Shown one piece after another: positions 10,417 through 20,779 of a stretch of 64,000 nucleotides of DNA. This stretch comes from Dermacentor variabilis (taxonomy: Eukaryota; Arthropoda; Arachnida; Ixodida; Ixodidae): NCBI RefSeq assembly GCF_050947875.1, contig NC_134571.1, positions 231,704,024-231,768,023 on the forward strand. The letters are read 5' to 3'. Position 1 is the stretch's first letter, and the number at the start of each line of letters is the position of its first letter. Under the pieces are notes generated by a model. The model was given only the letters and a program-made list of their open reading frames with translations, was not told the origin of the DNA and searched no databases. Position numbers and translations under genes: made by a program.

Positions 10417-11960
10417 ATGACATCAACGCCTTGCTTCATAACTCAATCACAACCTCTATGGTGCGACAATGGCACAACCGCTAAGAAACATCGAGCCCCG
10501 CCAATACATCTCGAGATTGCCGGACAAGGTATAAAGCGCGTCCCGCCAACACGCTTACTAGGTATGCACGTCCAGGAGAAAAACGGCATAAAGGTAGCCC
10601 GAGAGAAATTAAATCACGTTATAAGAAGCATCGCACCACTCATCGCCAGAGTAGCGCGCAGCAAAGATGGTTTCACAGAGGAGGAAACCTTAAGACTGGT
10701 ACAAGCCCCCGCCATCAACCGTGTCACGTACGCACTCCCGTATCAAGTCAAGCGCAAAAGCGAGACCGAGCGCATGGACACTCTTATAAGAACGGCGTGA
10801 AGAACAGCTACTGTCAAGCACAAGCACAAAGAAATTACTAGCGCTAGGGGTATACAACACCTTTGAGGAGCTAGCAAGTGCCACGCTCATAGCACCACGC
10901 TCATAGCCTCAACAAGACAAAACAGGGAAGGCACCTTCTTCAACGGCTAGGGTACCCGCTGACACCCCAGTAATGCAAAGAAGAAACACAACTCCTGCCC
11001 AACCTCGTTAGAGAGAACATTGTAGTAGACCCTATCCCCAAGAACATGCACCTCACCCACTATTATGAGAGGACAGCAGCACGTGCCCGCATGTTGCACA
11101 CACGCTGTTTCAGCGATCCAGACACATACTACACGGACGCTAGCCCGTATCCCTCGTCGCCACGTCGTGGGCTCAAATACACAATCGCCGTGGTCAATCA
11201 GGGGAGCCTGGTAGCCTCTGCCTGCATCCGCGCCGCATGCAGCGCAGCAGCAGAAGCAGCAGCGATCGTTCTCGCACTCCGCGACGCCGAGAGCAAGGGA
11301 AGGTCCGCCCGCGTCCTTGCGGACTCACAAGCGGCGTGTCGTTTATAAATGAATGGAACTCTCCCTATACAAGCCATTCGAATCCTGGGCTGCTCACTAG
11401 AATGGACCCACGGTATCGTCTGGTGCCCAGGGCACGAAGGCCTGCGGGGCAACGAAGTGGCGGACTGCGCAGCTCAGGGTCTCATTAACCGAGTAACAGA
11501 TCACAACCTTCTTCAGCCCCCAACAGACCGACGAGCGGCCCACGAGTTATTAACAAGTCAACAAATACTACATGGCCAACGTCCCGAAAGAACACAATAC
11601 GCTCCCCCCACACTAAGCTCTCAATAAACTCCAGGCAAGGGAGTGGCGCCGCCTGCAAACGAACACATAGCCAGACATGTCTCGTCTACACGCGATCTCC
11701 CCAGACAGATATACGTCCCAGACATGTCGCTGGTGTAGCAACCACACAGCGACACTCGCGCACATAACACAAGAATGCACTTACCGTCCGGGCGACGCAA
11801 TTTCGCCACGAGTTACAGCACACACACTCACTACGTGATTTTGGGAGGCGACACTCTTCGGTGTGGACGTGGGAAGCCAACTGGCGACCCTCGACGAGGC
11901 CCGGCAAGCCGCAATCGCCAGTGGAGCCCTGTCAGAGGGAACCACCCAGGAATAAACCGC
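10417..11960 (+). pseudogene. LINE ORF2 C-terminal half: RT thumb, RNase H, CCHC (I-superfamily-like)
   Basis: The first part (10417-10800) gives KRVPPTRLLGMHVQEKNGIK and ARVARSKDGFTEEETLRLVQ, the post-palm region of RNase H-bearing LINEs. After several frameshifts the RNase H domain appears (11046-11640): TYYTDASPYPSSPR (Asp), AAAEAAAIVLALRDAES (Glu), RVLADSQAACRL (Asp, followed by a stop at 11346) and WCPGHEGLRGNEVADCAAQG (last Asp). A terminal C-x2-C-x7-H-x4-C knuckle (CRWCSNHTATLAHITQEC) is readable near 11720-11780. The 3' end has a short A-rich stretch and (TCC)n near 11985-12002. 5' truncated and dead. Confidence 0.8.
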
Positions 11961-11999
11961 GCAACGATATCTGCAATAATAAATTTCATCCTCCTCCTC

Positions 12000-12650
12000 C
12001 TCCCGAACATCAGCAAGAGCGCCTCCATAGACTTGACGCTGGTTTACAATTGCGCCTTCCACTTCGGTTGCAGAGAGGCCAGGAAACACCCATCCATCGA
12101 TACGGCTGGGTATGGCGTAGACTCACCGATACCTTCACAAGAATGGAAAAGCACGGGACCGTGACTGTAGCGTCTGTCACACTCCCGAGACAATAGCTCA
12201 CGTACTTTGCGTGCGCCCTCAATATGCGACAGAACGAAGAACACTTAAGTCTTGTGTTGACTGGTTGGACTGCCGCCCCTTTTCGGAAGAAATGGTTTAG
12301 GGCGCGTGGAGCAGAGTTGACGGTGCCAAAAGTGCCATAAAGTAACTCTTGAACGTTCTACGTGATCGATGATCGTCTCTAGCACCTGTAAGGCGTGCAG
12401 ACAGTGAAAAATGTGGTTGCGCGATAATTTTTTGTGCGGACAAGATTACTCTTCCATGTATTGTGTCTATAGTGCGCATCCGCATATTGGACAATGTCTA
12501 TATAGTTGCTCATTGTACCATAACATTATCACCCCCAACCAAAAATTACTTGTATTTTCCACTTTTCCTTTCCCCAGTGAGGGGTAGCAGGCTAGAGACT
12601 TGCTCTGCAGGCCGATCTGTGCTCCTTTCTCTTTTTTAACATCTACTCCT
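12000..12650 (+). pseudogene. Second LINE 3' end (RNase H LINE C-terminus plus 3'UTR)
   Basis: Abuts the previous LINE end. The protein trace is faint: LHRLDAGLQLRL-like sequence, then ETIAHVLCVRPQYATERRTL followed by DWLDCRPFSEEMV, which fits the C-terminal zinc-knuckle tail (E-I-HVL--CP-Y--ER) of I-superfamily LINEs. It ends in stops near 12298 and 12350. The non-coding part at 12560-12650 (CCCCAGTGAGGGGTAGCAGG and a T/C-rich tail) looks like the 3'UTR of the same type of element. Heavily decayed; limits are approximate. Confidence 0.5.
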
Positions 12651-12849
12651 CCTTGCGGATAATAGCAGGTGATGCTGAAACTGTAACAGCGAAGCGTTCC
12701 GTTTCGAAGTCACTTCGAACGGCGGTGTGGAGAATGTGCTCTGCTGGAAACAGAACATCGGCAATAGACCGAGGATCTCTAACGTTACCCGTAAGAACAA
12801 GATAGTTCTACCTCGTTTCCCATCGGCAAACACCGTTCCCAATTCCGTG

Positions 12850-13804
12850 TTCCTATCGTGGACCTGGGCGATCGGCCGTGCCGCGCCCCAAATTTTCTTG
12901 ATGCTCTGCCTTTGGAGCTCCATAGCAAGGACATTTTCGGAGCGGGTCAGTATCAGATTAGCCATTTGTGGCTTGCCACCTGTGCCAGCAGCTTTTCCAA
13001 GAAGAGGCTCATCGATCAATGTGAGCTTCTAGACAAATGATCGAAGTGCCTCGTCATCGACCCAAAAATACAGAACGTAAAAATTAATCTTATTTGGGTT
13101 TCTCTTAACTTAGAAAAGAAGCGTATTGTGGAGGCATCGGAACCACATGGCATGGTGCAATTTATAACGAGAGAAATGTTGCGTTGTGAGTGCATGGAGA
13201 GTTGGCAGATGGCGAATTGCGATATAGTGCTTACGCTCAAAGGAGGCGTCTCTACCAGTTCTCTTCCTCATTTTCTGACTATCTTCGGACATCAATGCCT
13301 CATTCGCATTTCCAGATCGTGTATTGTGTATTCGAGGCAAAAGAGTAGGACACATAAGAAGGCAGACGGTGTAAAACAGTACGCTGTGCGAAGTGCCACC
13401 GCTATGGTCATAACGCAGAGGCATGCGTTGGCGCGTATGCTGACAAACTCTGTCGTGCTCGACCAGTGGGCGATGACACCTTCGTTAATCACCTCATGGA
13501 TGCCATTGAAGATGCAGATGCCCTTGGCGAAGCACTTGCTGAAGACCACCGTGCTGAGGAGGTTGAAGTGTCACCAGCTCCGGACACAGCTACAGCAAAG
13601 ACTGATGAGCACACAGTGACCAACCGTGAGAAGGAAGTTTCTGCAACGTGGGCCGAATCCTCACCACTTCTAAACCAGCTTTATCCGCCCGAGGATACTG
13701 AAATGATAGGCGTCCAAGGAGCGTCCGCGTTGGTAGATGATGTCGAGTGCTTTGGGAAAGAGCCCAGAGTTGTCGCGTATGGCTCCTTCGTGGAGCCCCT
13801 GTGA
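12850..13804 (+). pseudogene. LINE ORF1 (gag-like) with tandem zinc knuckles
   Basis: Frame-shifted but readable. About 13000-13300 gives CLVIDPKIQNVKINLIWVSL and ASEPHGMVQFITREMLRCE and LTLKGGVSTSSLPHFL, the N-terminal nucleic-acid-binding fold of tick LINE ORF1 proteins. A first knuckle is degenerate (CIRGKRVGHIRRQ, second Cys replaced by Gly), and the second is good (CAKCHRYGHNAEAC, C-x2-C-x4-H-x4-C) near 13386-13427. An acidic tail follows to the stop at 13804. At least two frameshifts and one stop at 13029 are needed to read it through. No ORF2 follows, so this is a separated remnant. Confidence 0.65.
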
Positions 13805-15299
13805 TTGAATATGACCCTGCATTTAACGCACTTTCTGCAGCTGCGATTCTCCAACGGGGAGGTACAGGCAAAACAAAGGTAGCAGCGCTGTGTGTAGGCG
13901 CTGCACCTTAGTATTGAAGTCATGGCGGGCCTCCTTCCCTTAACGCTTGATATACTATATCCCCGTGGCTTACATAGTAAACGACGGCAGGGTCAGCTGT
14001 CGCACTTGTTTCGCAGCTGAATATAAGATATTGCATTTCAGGAAACAAAAAGGTAAGTGACGTTTCACTTCGTGAACGCGGGAGGTACGAAAGTGTATGG
14101 TTGCTATGGTGCACACGACACTCTGGACCTTCAGTGCGCCTGGACTGTCCGCATCGCAGATTGTATTGAAGACAGGGCTCGGGCGCAACAGGGCTCGGGC
14201 GCAATACGCAACAGCTGTTGGACTCGAACGTACTGCCGTCCCAGTAAGAACACGGCGTGCTTCTGCAGCCCCTCAAGCGTTCGTCCTCGTCTTCATCCAC
14301 AACTGGTTCCATTTCCGCTCATCATGTCAGCATTCTCATACTGCCCCTCCCTCTGCGAAAGCGCTGACGGCACTGGGCCACTTTCACTCGGTGCGGTGAT
14401 TTTGGCCTCAAATTCTTTGCCTAAATATATCCTGAAATGAAAACACGAAGGTATATAAGAGATGTTGAACATAAATGAACGGAAATGTAGCAAAATAAAT
14501 GTATGTGCGTACCTTTCGTCACGATGACCGCCGATGGAGCCAATAAATGTGTTCGTACATTTCTTTCAAATTCTGTGTCTCCTCTTTGTTGTGTGCTATA
14601 CAGCTTCGCAGGTCTCCCACCTTCACTGAGTGGAATGGCTCATGATTTTTTATTTATGGCAAATTATTATTGTGTTACTCTCACATAAGCCTTTTCTCTG
14701 GCGCGTTCCACTAAGTGTTATCGAAGTATGAAGTCGCAATTTTTATCTCTTTTTGCGCAGTGGGATATATTCAAGCAAGGAGTAAAACTGATAGTCATTG
14801 AAGAACCTTACATATTGTATTTTCAGAAAAAAAGTTTAACGATGATTACGGTAGTTCCTAATGCGAAATTAAAGCGCAACTCTATACGTGTTTTCATTTT
14901 CGAATATGTTGGCTGGCGCGAACAATCGGTCTCGTGCGCCACGTTGCAAACACAGCGAAGTGTGGCACAGCTGCCTCGCTAATCGGAAGATCGTGAGAGC
15001 CAGCGCGTGGGTGACGCATGGGCGCGATTCACAGCAGCGGGCACCGACAGACTTCCGCTTTCTTTCCACATAGACGACGTGCGCTACTGTGGCGCAATCT
15101 CGTAGCTATTGTAGCAGCCGAGCACGTCTTGCGAGGCCACTACGCTTTTCTTCTCACGCTTTTACCATACCTGCCTCCTCCGCTTTCATGCTCCCGCTAT
15201 CTTTCCTATCGGCGTCTTTCATCGCGTTCGCCCTTTCATCCTTGTCTGCGCTCGTTCGCCAGGTTACGAGGAAAGCCGACGCTAGCCGCAGGAACTTGC
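13805..15299. other. No recognisable gene
   Basis: AT-rich in the middle, GC-richer from 14900. A 16-bp segment (CAGGGCTCGGGCGCAA) is duplicated in tandem near 14174-14207. Nothing coding is supported. Confidence 0.45.
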
Positions 15300-15304
15300 G
15301 CGTA

Positions 15305-15630
15305 AGACCTGCGCTCTAAAAAGTAAAATTAAAGAACTGTGTACGTTGCTAGATCAGTTACAAGAAGTTGAATGGCTGCAGCCTGGCGAGCACATGGACT
15401 GCATTTACAACCTAAAAGCACAAATTCAGTCACCTTGAGAGATACAGAGGGGAACTAGTCCGTAGGCGGTATTTGGAGCAACAACCTCGTGGTCGTTCGC
15501 TTGGTGATGAGCGTCGACATGCTCTATCGAAGCAAGTGCTGATACACAATATGCCGGAGTGATTGTTAATGAACAGGCGAGAATTATGAAAACGTTCGCT
15601 GATCATTATGAAAATGTTTTTCATAGCATA
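15305..15630 (+). pseudogene. L1/Tx1-like LINE ORF2, segment upstream of RT (LINE A part 1)
   Basis: With one or two frame changes the strand reads ELCTLLDQLQEVEWLQPGEH, ERYRGELVRRRYLEQQPRG and LGDERRHALSK, then ending with EHYENVF-like sequence. This charged linker between endonuclease and RT, with the E-Q-P-RG---DE-RHA- pattern, is typical of L1/Tx1-like tick LINEs. The same element resumes at 17369 on the far side of the antisense LINE B insertion, where RT motifs follow in order. The endonuclease itself was not found upstream. Confidence 0.6.
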
Positions 15631-15643
15631 AAGTAAATAATAG

Positions 15644-17355
15644 AATGAATGAAACCACGTTTATTCCACATGAAATGCGTCGAAGACGCTGCGGTGGAAA
15701 GAGGAGGGGTGTTGTTGGAAAAGGGGAAGGGTAAGGCTGCCTCCGTTTTATTAATGAACGTCCTGGAGGCAGCTAAGTGGGGGCGGCATGACGCTTGTGG
15801 CTGTCGCGGAGCCGATCACCGACGGGTGGTGCTGCAGAGTCCTGAAGGAACAGCAGCAGTGCTCGCCAGAGCTCGATGGCATGCTCCGGAGACGTGGTAT
15901 CCGGGCAAGCCCAAGTCCGGAGAGAAGAAGGCCAGGGTCCCCGCTGTATGGTGGCCAGGGCACGAAGCCTTGGTGGGATGTAGAGGGGGCACTCCCAACA
16001 AAGGTGGTTTAGATCAGCACGACATGTGCACATGGAGCAGAACCCACTTACGGGTGGTGGTGTGCCACCCTTGTGGAAACGGTTCAACAAGTGAGGAGTA
16101 AGGAGGGTGCCTGTCTGAATTCTCCGAAGCAAGACTGACTCTCGCCGTGTGAATACCTTCGGTGGAAGTGACGGTATAGAGAGTGGATTGCCCACTGCTG
16201 CGAGGTAGGCGGCACGTCGTTGTTTGGTCGCATGCTTGTCTGCCATTGGGTCTGCTACCTCAGGTGTGGTAGCTAAGAGAGGATAATCATTATCGGAAGC
16301 TCTGGCTAGCGCGGTAGAGAGATGAGCGCGCGCCAGTCTATGAGCCTTCTCGTTTCCGGGGATACCGCAGTGCGCAGGGACCCAGTGAATGGTGACATCG
16401 TGACCGCATTCGCGGAGCAGGCGTGCCTGGTGGCGGATATTCTGCAGTACGGGATCTGTGTAAATAATATTAGCACATGCCCGATGGGCAGCCTGGGAAT
16501 CTGTGTACACATGATGGTGAGCAGGGTCAGTTTGAGATGAATTTGCGAGGGCCCACTCCAAATAATCTAGGATGGCCATTAGCTCAGCGCGGGTGCTGGA
16601 CATTGCTTCTGCTGATATATGATGGCGGCGGTTCTGATTTTCATTTGTCTGGTCGTACCACGCAGTCGCATAACAGGTGTTACTAACGTCGTCTACAGGC
16701 AGTGCAGCGTCCGTGTATATGATGCGTTCAGTCAAGGAGAGTGAACTCGTAGCCTTAGCATGCCTCTTGGCATATGCAAGGCGCCGCATTCGCTGAGTAG
16801 GGCCCATATTGAGAGGACGTGGCCTGCCATCGGTGAGAGCCGTGATTTCCCACGGCGGCGTGTTGTTGGGCAAAATCGGCATTTTGTGGACGTCATACCC
16901 GAGGAGCATGAGCGTGTGTCGCCCGGCTTTTGTGGCGCGAAGTCTCGTCTCTTGTATATAGATGTGCATGTCTACGAGCTCGGACAGGTTGTTGAGTTTG
17001 CTAGAACTTTTAAACGCTTCGGCGCTTGTGTACCTTGGGAGTCCAGTTACAATGCGTTTGGCTTCGTTAAGTAACCGGTCGAGCGCGTGCATCTGTGTGC
17101 GGTTGACTGGATGATACGGCAGCACGCACATGATACGGGAGACAAGAAAAGCTTGAGCGAACTGCCGCATTTCACGTTCGTTTACTCCACAAGTGCGGGT
17201 AGAGATTCTGCGTAAAGCGTGCAGGATTTGTTTGCTGGTCTTCGTAACGCATTGGAAGCAAGTGTTCGCTGTGTAGTTCTCGTCTAGGTGCATACCGAGT
17301 ATTCGGATAGTAGATTTCCGTGTGATGGGTTGGTCACCGATGTACAGTTTAAAAT
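15644..17355 (-). mobile_element. Antisense RNase H LINE inserted in LINE A (LINE B)
   Basis: A 1712-bp, 5'-truncated LINE flanked by a perfect 13-bp target duplication AAGTAAATAATAG (15631-15643 and 17356-17368). Its 3' end, on the minus strand, finishes with AATAAACGTGGTTTCATTCATT, a LINE-like tail. One long frame remains open throughout, so this looks like one of the younger insertions in the window. It splits LINE A. Confidence 0.9.
15773..17355 (-). CDS. LINE B ORF2 C-terminal part: RT thumb, RNase H, CCHC
   Basis: An uninterrupted frame of about 527 codons within the element; the upstream ~14 codons to 17398 are flanking DNA read by chance, and there is no native start because the element is 5' truncated. 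The order is RT thumb (STIRILGMHLDENYTANTCF, FAQAFLVSRIMCVLPYHP), RNase H with IYTDAALP (Asp), STRAELMAI (Glu), HVYTDSQAAH (Asp) and GNEKAHRLAR, then a zinc knuckle (CSMCTCRADLNHLCWEC). The last RNase H acidic position reads His, as in some LINE families. The RT palm is missing, so no transposition activity is possible from this copy. Best fit is the I superfamily. Confidence 0.85.
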
Positions 17356-17368
17356 AAGTAAATAATAG

Positions 17369-18660
17369 TGAGACTGCAGGAGCAAACATTTTTTTCATTG
17401 CTACTATAGCTTAGTCAAAAAGGATGTGATGATCTTGTTAGAGCATATCACGGAAGTAGCAGCAACCATTGCTTCATTAGCTAAAGGCAAACCTCCTCGG
17501 CCTGACAGCCCGAGTTCAGACGTTTGTCAGTGATCTTGCTCTGTATTTGCTCCCTTTCTGCTTAAGCTATACGACGAAGCTTACGAATTTGGACGCCTAC
17601 CCGCCACGCTCTATCAAGGACACAACGTACTTATGCCAAAATGTAGTGATAAAAATTAATTACAGAACGCTTGGGGATAACGCCCCACATCACTTTGCAA
17701 CATGGACTATAAAATATTTGCGAAGATATTAACTGGTCACCTTCAAAACGTAATTTCATCAGCGTTGAGAGACCATCAAATATGTGGCATCAGAGGAAGA
17801 TCAAAACAGACACATATTCGCGTTGCGCGGTCTTTGCTAGAGTATGTACTAGAAAGTGTAGGTCAGGTCATTTCGGAAAAGCATTCCATAAAGTTAAGGG
17901 CTACTTCCTGTTTCGTGTCTTAGAGCACAAAAAAACATTGGGTCACGTCTTTTTATAGGAATCACCATTTGTTATGCTAATGGCAAAATAAGGATAATAG
18001 TTAATGGTTGTCTATCCACATCTATCTACCTCAGGGCATCGGTAAGGCAAGGCTGTCCCTAGTGCACCCTATTATTCGCTTTGTTCTTGGAACGACTTTA
18101 CCCCGAGTTGTCAAGGGTCAGACCTTTCTCGGATTCACCTTGTCACCAAGTTAGGTTCACGTACTTCCCTGTGCGGATGTCATAGCCTCCTTCTGTGCTG
18201 ACACGAAAAGTGTAGCCTGCCCTAGCGATAATGCAGCAGTTTTGTTCGGCTTCTGGTGCAGCAGTTAAATTTGAGAAGGGCTCATGGCTTTGGCTTAGTC
18301 TATGGCGTTCGATGCACACTCAGTTCACATGTATTCATTGGAGGCAGGAATTGAAGTACTTAGGCGTACTCCTCTATCAAATAGCTGAGCCGGCAGTTTT
18401 CCATATTGAGCCGAGCTGAAGCTTGCGATGTGTTCTTAACACCTTGACTTATGCATGTTCGGCAGCTATTATACGACGCACGACTCAGGCTGAAAGCTTT
18501 CCATCGTGTGTTTTCTACCTGTGTACGGAGCACATGTGTTTAGTCCGTGCGGCGAGATAACATTTTCCTACCCCAGAGAGTCGAGGCCTTGGCCTGGTTC
18601 ACCTCTTTGTTAGGCAACTTGAATCCCGGCTCATTCGTTCACTTTATTAATAAATCACAA
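17369..18660 (+). pseudogene. L1/Tx1-like LINE ORF2 with RT (LINE A part 2)
   Basis: The element resumes after the LINE B insertion. Readable pieces are KLYDEAYEFGRLPATLYQ, then PTSLCNMDYKIFAKILTGHL (normally RPISL-N-DYKI-AK-L--RL), DHQICGIRGRSKQTHIRVAR (RT block before motif A), a short VRQGCPL-like area near 18040-18060, and RESRGLGLVHLFVRQLESRL near 18575-18625, a C-terminal signature of L1/Tx1-type elements. Many stops and frameshifts are present and the catalytic YADD is not legible. Old and dead. Confidence 0.7.
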
Positions 18661-19127
18661 GAGATGGCTGCAAACTATCTAAACCGATAGGCCACATTGC
18701 CTAGTGGTCAGTGCGTCGGACAGGTTAACAGTGCGATTATACAAATAAAATCTGATAAGAAGAACATAACAAGGCATGTTCATAATCACATCATTAGAAC
18801 GTATAACAGGTAAAACAAATAGAATAGACTGACGACAGGAAGTAAAAAGTACTGTTTACAAATATTGATATTGCAATAACATATTTTCGCACTTTGTGTA
18901 AAGCTTCCTGCTACTTTAACTTCGAGGGATAGTTGACTTCAAATTGTAGTCTAGTGAAATTCAGTTAATCCTTTTCCAATTGAACTACAGCATGTAGGCA
19001 AATTAAAATTGCCTATAGTAAGGTGAAAAGAGTTCAGGCGTGGCGAATGCTGGTACTGTTATTTTGTTAACAAAAATAGCAACCTTATAACTACAAAGGG
19101 CCGAAAATGATAGTAAACGAGAAGAAA
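18661..19127. other. No recognisable gene
   Basis: AT-rich sequence. A weak tRNA A-box-like stretch (TGCCTAGTGGTC near 18700) has no matching B box. Confidence 0.45.
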
Positions 19128-19164
19128 GCGGGTTAACCGAGGGGCCCGATATTTATTAGTCATA

Positions 19165-19358
19165 TCATAAGGCCGCAGCAAACACTGACAGCAAGGGCAA
19201 CATAGGGGAAACTACTTGTGCTTAATAAATGAAATAAAGAAATGATAAACTAATGGAAATGAAAGTAAATGAAAAAACAGCTTGCCGCAGGCGGTGAACG
19301 ACCCCACAACCTTCGCATTTCGCATGCAATGCTCCACCAAATTGAGCTACCGTGGCGC
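19165..19358 (-). mobile_element. Ruka-like tRNA-derived SINE, copy 1
   Basis: Minus strand begins GGCGCCACGGTAGCTCAATT, an A-box region (GTAGCTCAATTTGG), and has a B-box-like GGGGTCGTTCACC about 40 bp on. It continues with GTTTTTTCATTTAC, an AT-rich body and GTTGCCCTTGCTGTCAGTG to CTTATGAT. This arrangement fits the tick SINE known as Ruka. The name is from memory of its features. Confidence 0.7.
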
Positions 19359-19530
19359 CGTTTCCCCATCCACTTTTTTGGGTATTCATGTTTTCTAGTA
19401 GAACCCTGGGAGTATTAGCCAGCGCCACCACTCGCAGACCTTGGCGGCGGATGTGGAGCATCCTTTCTGCAGCAGGCGTGAGGAGAACGTGATCTTTTTG
19501 GGTGAAGGCAACGGGTCATTAAAACCACAC

Positions 19531-19590
19531 AAGCACAAGTAATTTATCCTATGTTGTCCTTGGTGTCAGTATTTGTTGGCTTCTTATGAC
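19531..19590 (+). mobile_element. Ruka-like SINE, 3' fragment only
   Basis: AAGCACAAGTAATTTATCCT to GGCTTCTTATGAC matches the 3' third of the SINE copies at 19165-19358 and 19860-20051. No tRNA-like head is present. Confidence 0.7.
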
Positions 19591-19859
19591 TAATAAAAAT
19601 CGGGTCCCTCGGTGAACCCACTTTCTTCTCATTTATTACACAACGAGGGTCTCGAATCCGGCAACATTGATGCCTTCAGGTAGCATGTGTGGGTTTATTG
19701 AACAGTTGCCTTCACCCAAAAAGATCACGTTCTCGCGACGCCTCCGGCAGAAAGGATGCGCCACATCCGCCGCCAAGGTCTGTGAGTGGTGGCGCTGTAT
19801 AACACTTCCAGGGTTCTAATAGAAAACATGAATACCAAGAAAGTAGATCGGGAAACGAA

Positions 19860-20051
19860 GCCGCGGTAGGTCAATTGGTAGAGCATCGCACGCGAAATGC
19901 GAAGGATGTGGGATCGTTTCCCACCCGCGACAAGTTGTTTTTTCATCCACTTTCATTCCCATTAATTTATCGTTTCATTATTTCGTTTATTAAGTACAAA
20001 TAATTTCGCCTATGTTGTCCTTGGTGTCAGTGCTTGTTGGCTCCTTATGAC
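19860..20051 (+). mobile_element. Ruka-like tRNA-derived SINE, copy 2
   Basis: Head GCCGCGGTAGGTCAATTGGT with A box (GTAGGTCAATTGG) and B box (GGATCGTTTCCCA, 19910s), then CAAGTTGTTTTTTCATCCAC, an AT-rich body and TGTCCTTGGTGTCAGTGCTT to CTTATGACA. This is the best preserved of the three copies here and is inverted relative to copy 1. Confidence 0.75.
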
Positions 20052-20085
20052 ACGAAAATGATAGTATACGTTGTCGCTTGAATAT

Positions 20086-20593
20086 TGTGACGTAGTAGTG
20101 ACGGTGAAGAAAGCAGCAAAACTGTGATTGACAAAACTAGCGTTTTATTAGGCGAACCTGTGCCCTTAAAAAGCGGGCTACTCTCAAAGAACAAGGAGAG
20201 CGGTGAACAGAGTGGGCCATCGTCGAAAACGTGATCTGCCGCTCAAGCGCGTCGGCTTCTGTGCATGAGACATCGAAGGTTCCAGAGTAATCGCTGGTGC
20301 CCGCGCGTCTTCCCCACAGTTCTACGTAATTCGCGTCGCGCATACATGAATTCAGATTACGCAAGCTTCGACGACAACAGACAACGGATAGAACCATCGA
20401 TAACACTCGAGAAACTTGCGATAGATGGGGGTACGTCACGCGCTCAGCGATAAAATTTGTTAGACGTGAAAAGCGGTTTACCCTAAAAAGATGAACAGGT
20501 ACCCGTGACAATCATAATCATCACCCTGGTTACGCCCACTACAGGGCAACGGCCTCTCCCATACTTCTCCAACTACCCCGGTCACGTGTGACA
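20086..20593 (-). repeat. gypsy-3 3' LTR with nested RTE tail
   Basis: The minus strand starts TGTCAC immediately after a purine-rich tract (AGAGGGGGCAT, 20594-20610) and ends ...CTACTACGTCACA at 20086, giving TG...CA ends and about 425 bp once the insertion at 20511-20587 is removed. An AATAAA-like signal (CTAATAAAACGC) is present. No second LTR lies in the window. Confidence 0.65.
20511..20587 (-). mobile_element. RTE LINE 3' tail inserted in the gypsy-3 LTR
   Basis: 77 bp ending GGGTGATGATTATGAT on the minus strand, matching the RTE 3' end type (CCCTGTAGTGGGCGTAACCA then a TGATGAT tail). It is flanked by GTGACA on both sides (20505-20510 and 20588-20593), consistent with a short target duplication. 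Extreme 5' truncation is normal for RTE copies. Confidence 0.6.
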
Positions 20594-20779
20594 ATGCCCC
20601 CTCTCAAAAAGCTTCCTCCCGATGCTACAAACAAGAGAGCGAAAAACAAAAGGACACTTGTAAAACAAAAGTAACAAAACAACAAAAAAAACACTCCTAA
20701 GTAACACAGTCCTAAAAAAAAGTTCAAGGTATCGCTATGCATAGTCGTAATGTTAGTTAGCGCTGATAGAACGACTTAA

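Larger units (their letters stand above)
19128..20051. repeat. Composite inverted repeat containing Ruka-like SINEs
   Basis: Two arms in opposite orientation, about 19128-19511 and 19702-20051, surround a spacer of roughly 190 bp. The inner 160 bp of each arm (19352-19511 and 19702-19862) match well by eye, including GATCACGTTCTC, GGCGGCGGATGTG and TTCATGTTTTCTA blocks; the outer part of each arm is a SINE copy. The spacer holds a third SINE 3' fragment followed by ATCGGGTCCCTCGGTGAACC, whose counterpart also borders the left arm near 19135. The structure looks like one complex repeat unit with SINEs fixed inside it, duplicated head to head. Confidence 0.75.

Noticed and set aside
14869..15319. 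GC-rich block with several 60-95 codon frames, considered as a host exon
   Set aside because: No motif, no start context or splice pattern that stands out, and frames overlap on both strands.
16322..17074. Sense-strand frames over LINE B
   Set aside because: Shadows of the long antisense LINE frame.
18695..18730. Possible tRNA gene or SINE head (TGCCTAGTGGTCAGTG)
   Set aside because: A-box-like only; no B box and no cloverleaf.
19320..19360. tRNA gene call for the SINE head
   Set aside because: The sequence is part of a repeated SINE body with degenerate arms; three copies share the same downstream non-tRNA sequence.
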